A program made the position numbers and the translations under genes. Of a stretch of DNA of 64,000 bases, positions 45,290 to 56,986 are shown one piece after another. Below the pieces are notes generated by a model that saw only the letters and a program-made list of their open reading frames with translations, ran no database searches and was not told the origin of the DNA. Positions within the stretch are counted from its first letter, which is position 1. The number at the start of each line of letters is the position of its first letter. This DNA comes from JBCCXZ01 sp965228005 (lineage in GTDB: Bacteria > Planctomycetota > Planctomycetia > Pirellulales > Lacipirellulaceae), in the NCBI GenBank assembly GCA_965228005.1, contig CBDDGV010000001.1, positions 1,116,001 through 1,180,000 on the forward strand. The letters are read 5' to 3'.

Positions 45290-47382
45290 TAGTAGCGGCG
45301 CTGTTCCGGAATAGGCACGCCGAAACCGGTATCGACCGGCGGACGAGCAATCGCCTGCTCGCTGTCGACTACAACCGACGGGCCCGCCTCGGCCAGCCTC
45401 TCGGTCAGCGAGGAGATCGTGTACGTCCCCGGCACCAGGATCGGCGCCGCGTCCGGCCGGCTGCCGGAGTAGATCGCCAGCAGCGGGATCTGCTGCGCCC
45501 GCAACTCGTTCAGCTTGGCGGTCACCTCGGTCGACGTGTCGCGGTGCGTCCAGTCGGCCACCAGCGTGTAGATGTCGTTCGCCTCGAACACCGAGGCCAT
45601 CGCTGGGTTCTTAAGGACCGTCTTCTCCATGACCTTGCAGGTCGGGCACCAGTCGGCGGTGAAATCGATCACCACCGTCTTGCCCCGCGCAAGCAGCCAC
45701 TGCAGCTTCCGCTCGCTGTAGGGCTGCCACGGCTCGTCGCTCACCGTGAACTCGCCGCCACTGCTGTCGAGCAGTTCTTCGAGCTTCGCCTCCGCGAGCC
45801 GGTACGCCTCACGCTGCTGCCGCTGTGCGAGCACCGGCGTGAGCATGTAGAAGGCCAGGATGCCGATGACCGATGCCGCTAGGGCGCCCTCGCCCAAGGC
45901 CTGCCAACGCCGGTTGCCCGTCGAGGTGACCGGCACCCGGCCGATCCACCAGCAGGCCATCCACAGCCCGAACAGGAACGCGACCGTCGGCACCACGTAG
46001 TACGGCTTCAGAAGCGTCAGCAGGTACACGACCGTGCCGATCAGGAAGAACCCCATCAGCTGCTTGAAGGTGTTCATCCACTCGCCCGGCTTCGGCAGGA
46101 ACCGCACGAGCTGCGGGAAGGCGCCGATCAGCAGGTACGGGCTCGCCATGCCCAGGCCGATCGAGAAGAACACCGAGAGGATCTCCACCGGCGGCCGGTT
46201 GAGCACGCCCACCAGTGCGGTGCCCATGAACGGCCCCGTGCACGGCGTGGCGAGCAGCGTGGTGATCGTCCCCTTGGCGAAGGCGCCTTCGTAGCCTTCG
46301 CGTTGGCCGATGTCGGTCACCTTGCTGGTGCCGATGAACCCGGGGATGGGGATCTCCCAGACGCCGAGGAAGCTGAGGCCCATCGTGAAGATCACCGCCG
46401 CCATGGCGATGTTGAACTCCGCGTACTGGAACAACTGCCCCCAGCCGAGTTGGAACACGATCGAGAGCACCGCCAGGAGCATGAACACGCTGATCACGCC
46501 CACGGCGTACCAGAAGTTCAGCAGGAAGATCTTGCTGCGGCTCTCGCCCGACTGCTCGATGAAGGCGAACACCTTGAGCCCGATCACCGGCAGCACGCAG
46601 GGCATGACGTTCAGGATCAACCCGCCGAGGAAGGCGAGGCCCAGGATGGTGGCGAACGAATCGGAGGTGCGGAGGTCCACCGGCTCGGCCCCCGGCGCCA
46701 GCTCGGCAACCTGATCGGGGGCGCTGGGTGTCTCGGGTTCCGCGGCCGGCTCGTAGTAGGGGGCCGGCTCGACCGCGGCGCTCTTCAGGCTGATCGCCAC
46801 GTCGTAGCCGTCGCCCTCCGCCGCGGAGAACGTCTTCGTGAAGGGCACGCATGTTTGCGGGTTGCAGGCCTGGCCAGTGACCGTGCCCTCGATCTGGACC
46901 GACTGCGGGTCGAGCCCGTCCGGCCACGCCAGCGGCGCGTACCAGGTCACCTTGCCGGCGTGCTCGCGGAGCTCGAGGCCGACCCAGATCAGGTCGTCGA
47001 CGTGCGTGTCGGGCGGCTCGATCGGACGCCAAGGGCCGGCGAGCGTCACGCCCGCCGGAAGCGTCGCCTCGATCTCGGTCGCCTTCGGGCCTCCGCCGTC
47101 CGCCAGCACGCCCTGGTCAATCGCGTAGACGTGGAAATCGCCGCTCACCTCCGCCGTGACAAACAGGACGGCCGGCTTGCCGTCCTCCGGGGCGGAGAAC
47201 TCGGCCTCAACCGCTACTTGACCGCCGCTGGGCCCGCCGAAAGAGGGGGGGCCGGGGCTCGTCCCGAAGTCGAACTGGGCCCTGGCCCTAGGAGCTGCTA
47301 GCAGCAGCGCCGCCACAGCCAGGGACGCCGAGAACCAGCCGGCACGGAGTCGCAAACGGGAGTGGGGGGACGTGCAGTGCAT
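45289..47382 (-). CDS. DsbD-like thiol:disulfide interchange protein
   Basis: 697 aa. Carries reducing power across the membrane to periplasmic thioredoxin-like partners. Signal peptide (cleavage about ARA-QF), an N-terminal DsbD-alpha-like domain with CNPQTC, then about eight membrane helices of the CcdA/DsbD type, with conserved-looking cysteines in NVMPCVLPVIGLKV and LLATPCTGPFMG, and a C-terminal thioredoxin domain with WCPTC. Electrons would pass from the inner to the outer cysteines. The TlpA-like fusion at 17693 is a possible recipient (inference). Confidence 0.93.
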   Translation of the reverse strand: MHCTSPHSRLRLRAGWFSASLAVAALLLAAPRARAQFDFGTSPGPPSFGGPSGGQVAVEAEFSAPEDGKPAVLFVTAEVSGDFHVYAIDQGVLADGGGPKATEIEATLPAGVTLAGPWRPIEPPDTHVDDLIWVGLELREHAGKVTWYAPLAWPDGLDPQSVQIEGTVTGQACNPQTCVPFTKTFSAAEGDGYDVAISLKSAAVEPAPYYEPAAEPETPSAPDQVAELAPGAEPVDLRTSDSFATILGLAFLGGLILNVMPCVLPVIGLKVFAFIEQSGESRSKIFLLNFWYAVGVISVFMLLAVLSIVFQLGWGQLFQYAEFNIAMAAVIFTMGLSFLGVWEIPIPGFIGTSKVTDIGQREGYEGAFAKGTITTLLATPCTGPFMGTALVGVLNRPPVEILSVFFSIGLGMASPYLLIGAFPQLVRFLPKPGEWMNTFKQLMGFFLIGTVVYLLTLLKPYYVVPTVAFLFGLWMACWWIGRVPVTSTGNRRWQALGEGALAASVIGILAFYMLTPVLAQRQQREAYRLAEAKLEELLDSSGGEFTVSDEPWQPYSERKLQWLLARGKTVVIDFTADWCPTCKVMEKTVLKNPAMASVFEANDIYTLVADWTHRDTSTEVTAKLNELRAQQIPLLAIYSGSRPDAAPILVPGTYTISSLTERLAEAGPSVVVDSEQAIARPPVDTGFGVPIPEQRRY

Positions 47383-47597
47383 ATTCGCGTCTCAGGGGCG
47401 GGACGGCTGCGGCTTGGTGAAGCCTGCCGGTTTTCTCGGATTCTAGTGGGGGTGCGCAGAGGCGTAAACGCAGATACCCCGTCCTGCCAGCACGACGGAA
47501 ACGGCGGCATTTCCTTACAGAAGGCCCCGCAAGTGCGGCAACGCACGAGGAAGCAACCAGCTGGCACGAAACTGGACACACGGGACTCCCGCCCCCG

Positions 47598-48590
47598 TCA
47601 GTCCAACGGGTGCGGGGGCATCCCCGCCAGTTGGTCAGCCAGCCAGCTCATGCGGGCCCCTGCTGCCTCTGCACTAGTGCCGGTATCGGAGTCCCCCGAC
47701 GTCCAGTCGAGCCAATTCAAGCCCGCGGCAACCATCCCGCCCAGATCAAACGCGGCTACCGCATCGGCTTCCACGGCCAAAAGGGGTCGGACCTCACGGT
47801 AGGCGGCAAGACAGTCTCGCCACTGCTCTCCGTCCGAGCCGGCCAGACCCCGGAGCAGCCTGGCCAAGTCAGCCGCCACGCTGTCGACCCCGGCCGCCCC
47901 AAAATCAACCATGCCGACCGCTTCCTCGCCGTCGAACAGAACGTGCTCCGCCCGCGCGTCCCCGACGCACCACTGCAGCGGCAGCGGCCGGCGGCGGGCT
48001 GCTTCTACCACGGTTCGCGCCCGCTCTAGGCACCGTCGGACCTCGTCAGCGAGTCTCGCGGTCGTGCTCGCGAGCGGCCCGCCCCCACGCACGTCGGCGA
48101 TTCTGACCTCGCCGCGTAGACGCTCGCTACGCTTCTCGAGACCGGGAACCCCCGGAGGGGTGCTGGGCGGGAGCGGCAGGCTCTCCATCGCTCGGTGAAC
48201 CCGCGCGAGCAGACGAGCCGCGTTGCGTCGCTTCACCGCCGACGGGCCCGCGTGGTAGTTGGCCTCACCGGCGACCCATCGGGTGAGCTCCCAACAACCG
48301 GAACTCCTCCGCAGCACCGTCTCGCCGCCGTCCGGGCACACTGGCTCCGGCACTGCTCCCGGCAACCCCGCCACCACGTGGGCCAGCACCCGGTGGACCG
48401 CCTCCACCCGCCCCGGTGTCGCGGCCTCCTCGGGCCAGCGTCGCAGGCAGTAGTCCCCCGCCGGCCCCGTCACCCGCCAAAAGGCGGCCCCGCTCAGGCT
48501 GTCCTGAGGGAAGAACCGCGTGACGCTCGCGCCCGTCGCTACTCCGGTCCAGCAGCTCGCCAGCACGCTCTCTGCCCGTTCGTTCTCCAT
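47598..48590 (-). CDS. APH-family kinase-like protein
   Basis: 330 aa with the aminoglycoside/choline-kinase fold. The usual catalytic HGDxxxxN is here VGDARAEHVLF: the His is replaced by Val and the Asn by His, while the Asp stays. The metal-binding DFG is intact in VGMVDFGAAG. The N-terminal lobe has the nucleotide-binding Lys candidate replaced by Arg in YCLRRWPEE. It is more likely a divergent small-molecule or protein kinase than a resistance enzyme. The C-terminus ends with Trp-rich helices. It is divergent from the PII gene 75 bp away. Confidence 0.78.
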   Translation of the reverse strand: MENERAESVLASCWTGVATGASVTRFFPQDSLSGAAFWRVTGPAGDYCLRRWPEEAATPGRVEAVHRVLAHVVAGLPGAVPEPVCPDGGETVLRRSSGCWELTRWVAGEANYHAGPSAVKRRNAARLLARVHRAMESLPLPPSTPPGVPGLEKRSERLRGEVRIADVRGGGPLASTTARLADEVRRCLERARTVVEAARRRPLPLQWCVGDARAEHVLFDGEEAVGMVDFGAAGVDSVAADLARLLRGLAGSDGEQWRDCLAAYREVRPLLAVEADAVAAFDLGGMVAAGLNWLDWTSGDSDTGTSAEAAGARMSWLADQLAGMPPHPLD

Positions 48591-48665
48591 GCCCCATTAT
48601 CCCCAGAGGCGTTCCCGGGGCACACACCGCTTCCGGCGCCGAGCCAACCCATCCATAATGCAGCC

Positions 48666-49013
48666 ATGAAACTCGTGGTCGCCATCATCCAGCCCACCCG
48701 CCTCCGGGCCGTGCAGCAGGCGCTGCACCACATCGGCGTGACGCGCATGACCGTGGCCGACGCCCAGGGCTTCGCCCGCCAGCGGGGGCAAGGCGAAACC
48801 TACCGCGGGGCCGAGTACCAAACCAACCTGCTGCGCAAAGTGGCTCTCGAAATCGCCGTCAGCGAAGACTTCGTCGAGCCAACCATCGAGTGCCTCACGC
48901 AGGCGTCCCGCAGCGTGCCCGGCGGGACGATCGGCGACGGCAAGATCTTTGTGCTGCCGCTGGAAGAAACCATCCAAGTGAGCGACGCCCAAAGTGGTCC
49001 AGGATCCATCTGA
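48666..49013 (+). CDS. Divergent PII-family nitrogen regulator
   Basis: 115 aa from the ATG at 48666. PII trimers sense 2-oxoglutarate and ATP/ADP and steer nitrogen metabolism. The T-loop is clear (ETYRGAEYQ, with the uridylylatable Tyr), the B-loop GDGK is in GTIGDGKIFV, and a Lys is kept in LLRKVALEI. The C-loop RIRTGE with its two nucleotide-binding Arg is replaced by TIQVSDAQ, and R-to-Q changes occur nearby. It overlaps the next gene by 20 bp. No amtB or glnA is in the window. ATP binding may be altered. Confidence 0.85.
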   Translation: MKLVVAIIQPTRLRAVQQALHHIGVTRMTVADAQGFARQRGQGETYRGAEYQTNLLRKVALEIAVSEDFVEPTIECLTQASRSVPGGTIGDGKIFVLPLEETIQVSDAQSGPGSI

Positions 49014-49362
49014 CTCACCGCGGGTGGTGCTCCTCACCGCCGACCTGATGCTGACCTCCCGCGTGCAGAACGCCGCGAGGAGGGTCACCGTCGTTCCCGC
49101 GAACTCTCCGGACGAAGCGTCCGAAGGCCCCGCCGTCACCGTGATCGTCGACCTGCTGAAGCCGGGCGCCGATCCCCAGGCCATACGCGAAGCCGTCACG
49201 CGGGTCGCTCCGGAAGCACGCACCATCGCCGTGGCCCCCCATGTGCACGCCGAACGGCTCGAACGAGCCCGACAAGCCGGTTTCACCGACGTGATGAGCC
49301 GGGGGCAGTTCGACCGTGAGGTCGAGAGGGTGCTGGAGGAAGCCGCCGACCGGGCCGGTTAG
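48994..49362 (+). CDS. Receiver-like (CheY-fold) protein, degenerate
   Basis: 122 aa with a GTG start inside the PII gene (20-bp overlap). The alternation of hydrophobic strands and helices fits a response-regulator receiver: a strand VVLLTADLML, the phospho-acceptor candidate Asp in VTVIVDLLKPG (Pro four residues on, as in receivers), a strand TIAVAPHV, and a last strand FTDVMSRGQF, where the usual Lys-Pro is lost. One of the two N-terminal acidic residues is missing. No output domain. Translational coupling suggests a shared task with the PII protein. Confidence 0.6.
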   Translation: MVQDPSDSPRVVLLTADLMLTSRVQNAARRVTVVPANSPDEASEGPAVTVIVDLLKPGADPQAIREAVTRVAPEARTIAVAPHVHAERLERARQAGFTDVMSRGQFDREVERVLEEAADRAG

Positions 49363-50588
49363 GGGGAGGCGGGTGCAGGCGCCCCGGCCGAGGCGGACCC
49401 CGGTTTGGGCTCGTCGGCAATCCTCACGTCGGCGTCGGGGCTTGTCACAGAGATCTCGTCCATCTCGGCCGAGTCGATCCGCAACCGCATCAGCAGGTAG
49501 ACCGCCACAGCAACGCACCACAAGTAAGAGAGCGAAAAGGCGTTCGCGGCGCCGAAGACGAGCGACTTCCACGATTCGATCGCCCCCACCGTGAGGATCA
49601 TGCTCCGCTCGGGCTCGACTCCCCCGCCGGTCATGTCGGTAACACGCTCAGCGCCGGCGCCTACGGCGAGCGCCCACTCACTGAAGTAACAGGTGAGGCC
49701 GGCAACCGCCTGGGCGATTAGCCCGCCGCCGTGCCCGAGCACGATCGCGAGTGCGGCGTAACCGATCAGGTGCAGCGGACGCTGGAAGGTGTAAGCGAAC
49801 CAGCGTGTGGTCGCGTCGAAGGCGTCGGTCCGCTCGACCGCGACGGTCGACCACACCAGGGGCCAGCCAATGCACAGCCCGCCCAGAGCCACCGCGAGCA
49901 CGAACCCCGCGGCCAGGACCGCCGGCCACAGGATCGCGACGCCGAACGCGAACATGTTCCACCGCACGAAGAGCCCCACCACGGCCACCAGCACCGCCAA
50001 CGCCGCCGCGCCCGCGAGGGGGATCAGCACGCCGCCGGCCGTCGACCACCAGTGCTCGACGCCAAACGTCAACGCGGAGGTCACCCCCATGGGCTTGCCG
50101 TTCGTGAGTTTCAGCGCCGCGATCCGGCAACAGGCCCCGCCGACGACGCCCCAGATGCCGATGCCCAGGAGGCCGCAAACCGTCAGCCACCAGAAGCCTT
50201 CAGCCCGCCCCGCGATGATCCGCTGAAACGGCTGGGCGAACCAGACCGAGCCCAAGACCAGGGGACCGCCCCAGCGTTCGATCCGCTCGGCCGTTTCCGG
50301 TGATGCCACCGGCACGCGCCCCAGGGGCGGTTCGCCGAACGGGACGTCGGAGGAGTCCGACGCCGTCAGGGCGGCCACCGGCGGGTCGTCCAGCATCGAC
50401 AGACGATCAGGCGGTTCGACCCCCACGGTCGTCTGCACCGACCGCCACAGCGATTCGGTCGCGATCACGCCGACAAGCGACAGCACTAACAAAGACGGTG
50501 AGAAGGCAATCCGCAGCGCACGAAACAGGATGAGCCACGGGCAGATTTCTGCCCAGCGTACCTGGTGCACCACCCCCGGTGAATTCAT
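49359..50588 (-). CDS. Hypothetical polytopic membrane protein
   Basis: 409 aa with about seven to eight hydrophobic segments (for example around residues 30-45, 131-155, 185-210, 217-245, 280-300 and 350-372) and an acidic, Ala/Pro-rich cytoplasmic tail. No family is recognised. Its stop overlaps the receiver-like gene by 4 bp in a convergent arrangement. The short gap to yacG may place it last in the chaperone transcript. Confidence 0.75.
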   Translation of the reverse strand: MNSPGVVHQVRWAEICPWLILFRALRIAFSPSLLVLSLVGVIATESLWRSVQTTVGVEPPDRLSMLDDPPVAALTASDSSDVPFGEPPLGRVPVASPETAERIERWGGPLVLGSVWFAQPFQRIIAGRAEGFWWLTVCGLLGIGIWGVVGGACCRIAALKLTNGKPMGVTSALTFGVEHWWSTAGGVLIPLAGAAALAVLVAVVGLFVRWNMFAFGVAILWPAVLAAGFVLAVALGGLCIGWPLVWSTVAVERTDAFDATTRWFAYTFQRPLHLIGYAALAIVLGHGGGLIAQAVAGLTCYFSEWALAVGAGAERVTDMTGGGVEPERSMILTVGAIESWKSLVFGAANAFSLSYLWCVAVAVYLLMRLRIDSAEMDEISVTSPDADVRIADEPKPGSASAGAPAPASP

Positions 50589-50753
50589 GCGCCCACGCCC
50601 GTGCTGGAAGAGTTCGCCGGCGCCTCCGCCGGACGATCAAGCACGAGTATAAGTGCCAGAGTGGCCAACTCCAAACAGGGCTTTCGCACCAATCCCACTG
50701 CCGAGAGCGAGGGTCTCCTCCCTCGCTCGTGCGTTCGGGAGCAACGAGAGGCC

Positions 50754-50948
50754 CTAGTGAACCTGCTCGTCGGGCGGGGCCTCCAACGGTTCGGCGGTCT
50801 CGTCGGCTTCTGGGTCGGGGACCACAGGCAGGGTGTACGACTCGCCCAGCCACCGGCCGAGGTCGATCTCGCGGCAACGCTCGCTACAGAACGGCGTAGC
50901 CGCCTGGCCGGTTGGCTCGAACTCGTTCTTGCAGACGGGGCAACGCAT
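50754..50948 (-). CDS. yacG: YacG-type DNA gyrase inhibitor, zinc ribbon
   Basis: 64 aa. The ATG has GGAGG seven bases upstream. A four-Cys zinc site CPVC and FCSERC with the conserved DLGRWLGESYTLPV segment defines the family; the C-terminus is acidic. E. coli YacG binds GyrB and inhibits gyrase. A longer open frame runs upstream to 51188 but overlaps the fmdB-type gene. Confidence 0.93.
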   Translation of the reverse strand: MRCPVCKNEFEPTGQAATPFCSERCREIDLGRWLGESYTLPVVPDPEADETAEPLEAPPDEQVH

Positions 50949-50988
50949 CCACGACCTCCGCTCATCGGTCTGCGAGACACTCAGCGGG

Positions 50989-51309
50989 CTACTCCGCGGG
51001 CTTCGAGCCGCCTTTCGAGTCGCTCGACTTTGATTGCGAGCCGCCCGACTTCGCCTCGGTTTTCTTCTCCGACGACTTCTTCTCGGTCTTCTTCTTGTCC
51101 GCCTCGGCGCCCTTCTTGTACGAATCGCTCCGGTAGTCGGTCTCGTAGAAGCCCGAGCCCTTGAACACCACCGCGGCCCCCGTGCCAAACAAGCGACGCA
51201 GCTTCAGCTTGCCGCACTCGGGGCACTTCCGCTTGACCGGCTCCGACATCGACTGGAACAGCTCGAACTCGTGCCCGCAGGCGTCGCACTCGTAGTCGTA
51301 AGTTGGCAT
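50989..51309 (-). CDS. FmdB-family zinc-ribbon regulator
   Basis: 106 aa. GAGGAA precedes the ATG. N-terminal zinc ribbon YECDACGHEFELFQ ... KCPECG with the following hydrophobic FKGSGFYETDY motif of the FmdB family, then a Lys/Ser/Glu-rich low-complexity tail (about 70-106). Role uncertain. It stands between grpE and yacG on the same strand. Confidence 0.9.
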   Translation of the reverse strand: MPTYDYECDACGHEFELFQSMSEPVKRKCPECGKLKLRRLFGTGAAVVFKGSGFYETDYRSDSYKKGAEADKKKTEKKSSEKKTEAKSGGSQSKSSDSKGGSKPAE

Positions 51310-51328
51310 GCTTGGTTCCTCGCTGCTC

Positions 51329-51916
51329 CTACTCCGCCGGGCCGGACGACACGATTACCTGTGAAGGCCGCACCACCCTCTCGTGCAGCAGGTAGCCGGT
51401 CTGCGTCTGCAGGATCACCGTCCCCGCCGCGGCTTCCTCCGATGGTTGCTGCAAGATCGCCTCGTGCACCTGCGGGTCGAACGCCTCGCCCACCGCTTCG
51501 ATCGGCTTGCACTGGTGGGTCTCGAGCACCGTCAGCAGCTGCTGCTTGACCATCCGGAAGCCCTCCAGCAAGCCGCCCTCATCGCCGCTTGTGCTGGCGT
51601 CCTTCTCGGCCGCCTCGATCGCCCGATCGATGTTGTCCACCACCGGCAGCAGGTCCCGCACGATCGGCATCGCGGCGTAGGTGCGTTCCTCACGCAGCTC
51701 ACGGGCGGTCCGGCTGCGGAGGTTCTCCATCTCTGCCCGCAAACGAAGCGCCCGCTCGCGTTCCTCGGCGAGCTGCTGCTCCAGGCTGCTATCTTCCTCG
51801 TCCGGCAAGATGATCCGCGGCGGTTCCCGGCCCCCGACGGTCTCATCGCCGCCGACGGTCTCGTTCAAGCCGCCTTCTTCTGGTTCGTTCTCGTTCGTGG
51901 CCGGTTCGGTCGCCAT
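51329..51916 (-). CDS. grpE: Nucleotide exchange factor GrpE
   Basis: 195 aa. Opens the DnaK nucleotide cleft to release ADP. Acidic, Glu-rich start (about 1-40), a long dimer-forming coiled coil (LEQQLAEERERALRLRAEME region), then MPIVRDLLPVVDNIDRAIEA and the C-terminal beta-wing block with DPQVHEAILQQ and the VLQTGYxxxERVVRPSQVIVSS-like end. dnaJ lies 51 bp upstream in the same transcript. Confidence 0.96.
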   Translation of the reverse strand: MATEPATNENEPEEGGLNETVGGDETVGGREPPRIILPDEEDSSLEQQLAEERERALRLRAEMENLRSRTARELREERTYAAMPIVRDLLPVVDNIDRAIEAAEKDASTSGDEGGLLEGFRMVKQQLLTVLETHQCKPIEAVGEAFDPQVHEAILQQPSEEAAAGTVILQTQTGYLLHERVVRPSQVIVSSGPAE

Positions 51917-51966
51917 GCACTTACTCCCGTGTCGTCCGCAGCGGGAACCGCCCCGCCGCCCAGAGC

Positions 51967-53103
51967 CTAGCCCTCGCTAGACGCCTCTTCACCCGTGAAC
52001 AATTCCTTGACCGTCTCGAAGAAGCCCTTCCGCTCGGGCGCCACGTTCTTGTGCTCGATCTCCGCGAGCTGCCGCAGCAGGGCCTCCTCTTCCTCACCGA
52101 TCGACTTGGGCACCTCGATCTGCACCTGCACCAGCAGGTCGCCTACTCCCGTCACGCGCGGGTCGCGCAGGCCGTGGCCCCGCATACGGAAGACCTCGCC
52201 GGAGGGAGTGCCCCGAGGGACTTTCAGGTCGATCGTCCCGTCGAGCGTCGGCACGTCCAGCTCGCAGCCGAGCACCGCCTGCGAGTACGTGATCGGCACC
52301 CGGCAGATGAGGTGCTGCCCGTCGCGCTCCAGCAGCGGGTGCTCTTCGACCGTCACAAAGCAGTAGCAGTCGCCTGGCTGGCCGCCGGGCGGGCCCGGCT
52401 CGCCCTCGCCGCTGATCCGCACCTGCATCCCGTCGTCGACGCCCGCGGGGATGTCGACTTCGATCGTCACTCGCTGCGGCTTCTTGCCCGAACCGCGGCA
52501 GTCGCCGCACGGCGTGTCGACCGAAGAACCTTCGCCCCGGCATTGCGGGCACGTGGTCTGCACCCGGATGATGCCGGCCTGCTGGAGCACCTGGCCCCGA
52601 CCGCCGCAGTAGGAACAGGTCTCGCGGCTGCTGCCCGGCGCAGCGCCGTCGCCGCCGCAGGTCTCGCACGCCTCGTGCCGACGGAACTCCACCGTCTTCC
52701 GCACGCCCTCGGCCGCTTCTTTCAGGGTGAGCGTCACGTCGCAGCGCACGTCCCGGCCCTTGCGGGCCCGCCGCCCTCGCCGGCCGCCGCCGCCGCCGAA
52801 CAGGTCGCCGAAGACGTCGCCGAACGCGGAGAAGATATCCTCCACGTCCGAGAAGTGGCTGCCGCCGCCTCCGCCGTTCACACCCGCGTGCCCGAACCGG
52901 TCGTACCGCGCCCGCTTGTTGTCGTCGCTCAGTACTTCGAAGGCCTCGGCGGCCTCCTTGAAGCGGCCGATCGCCTCCTCGTCACCCGGGTTCTTATCCG
53001 GGTGATACTGGACGGCCAGCTTGCGGTACGCGACCGAGATCTCCGATCCCGATGCGCTCCGCTCGATGCCGAGCACCTCGTAGTAGTCGCGCTTCACAGA
53101 CAT
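51967..53103 (-). CDS. dnaJ: Chaperone protein DnaJ (Hsp40)
   Basis: 378 aa, type I. J domain with YHPDKNPGD (HPD loop about residue 33), a short Gly-rich hinge (GVNGGGGGSHF), the phosphate-type linker GRRGRRARKGRDVRCDVTL, and four zinc-finger repeats CETCGGDG, CSYCGGRG, CPQCRGEG, CGDCRGSG, then the C-terminal substrate domains. The G/F region is short. The gene stands 127 bp after groEL, before grpE. Confidence 0.97.
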   Translation of the reverse strand: MSVKRDYYEVLGIERSASGSEISVAYRKLAVQYHPDKNPGDEEAIGRFKEAAEAFEVLSDDNKRARYDRFGHAGVNGGGGGSHFSDVEDIFSAFGDVFGDLFGGGGGRRGRRARKGRDVRCDVTLTLKEAAEGVRKTVEFRRHEACETCGGDGAAPGSSRETCSYCGGRGQVLQQAGIIRVQTTCPQCRGEGSSVDTPCGDCRGSGKKPQRVTIEVDIPAGVDDGMQVRISGEGEPGPPGGQPGDCYCFVTVEEHPLLERDGQHLICRVPITYSQAVLGCELDVPTLDGTIDLKVPRGTPSGEVFRMRGHGLRDPRVTGVGDLLVQVQIEVPKSIGEEEEALLRQLAEIEHKNVAPERKGFFETVKELFTGEEASSEG

Positions 53104-53230
53104 GGTTCACGCCCGGTTAGTGCCGCGGTCCATTGGAGACGCAATCAGCAGGACGACACAAAATCGGGCCACCCGTCGACTGGCGACCGAGCGGCCCGAT
53201 TGGAGGTTGTCAAAGTCGTGGAGACGCGGA

Positions 53231-54850
<1,620 letters not shown>

Positions 54851-54898
54851 GATTGGATTCCTTGCTGTGAACGCTTGATTTGTTGGGGAAGCCCGCCG

Positions 54899-55198
54899 TT
54901 AGGCGACGACTTTGGCCAGGATGTCGCTCTCGCGGAGGATCTTCAGCTCGTCGCCGTCGACCTCCACCTCGGAGCCGCCGTACTTGCCGTAGATCACCTC
55001 GTCGCCGACCGCCACGGAGAGCTCGCCCCGGCTGCCGCTGTCGAGCAGCTTGCCCACGCCGACGGCGATCACCTTGCCGCGTTGCGGCTTCTCTTGGGCG
55101 GCGTCCGGCAGCACGATGCCCCCGGCGGTCACCTCTTCCGCCTCGAGCGGCTTCACAACAACGCGGTCGTCCAGGGGACGGAGATTCAACTTGGCCAT
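54899..55198 (-). CDS. groES: Co-chaperonin GroES
   Basis: 99 aa. Lid of the GroEL chamber. N-terminus LNLRPLDDRVVVKPLEAEE, the mobile loop EEVTAGGIVLPDAAQ, the roof region and the C-terminal VILRESDILA-type end are typical. ATG with AGGA eight bases ahead. It lies between the two GroEL copies and could serve either. Confidence 0.97.
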   Translation of the reverse strand: MAKLNLRPLDDRVVVKPLEAEEVTAGGIVLPDAAQEKPQRGKVIAVGVGKLLDSGSRGELSVAVGDEVIYGKYGGSEVEVDGDELKILRESDILAKVVA

Positions 55199-55276
55199 AA
55201 GGAAAGTCCTTTTATCTGTGTCGCTTGAGTGCAGTTGGTTTTGCTTGATCGAATGGAGAGTCGAGTGAGGGTCGGC

Positions 55277-56986
<1,710 letters not shown>

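Noticed and set aside
47598..48590. Aminoglycoside resistance gene
   Set aside because: The catalytic His and Asn of resistance kinases are replaced, and the context is housekeeping; only the fold is shared.
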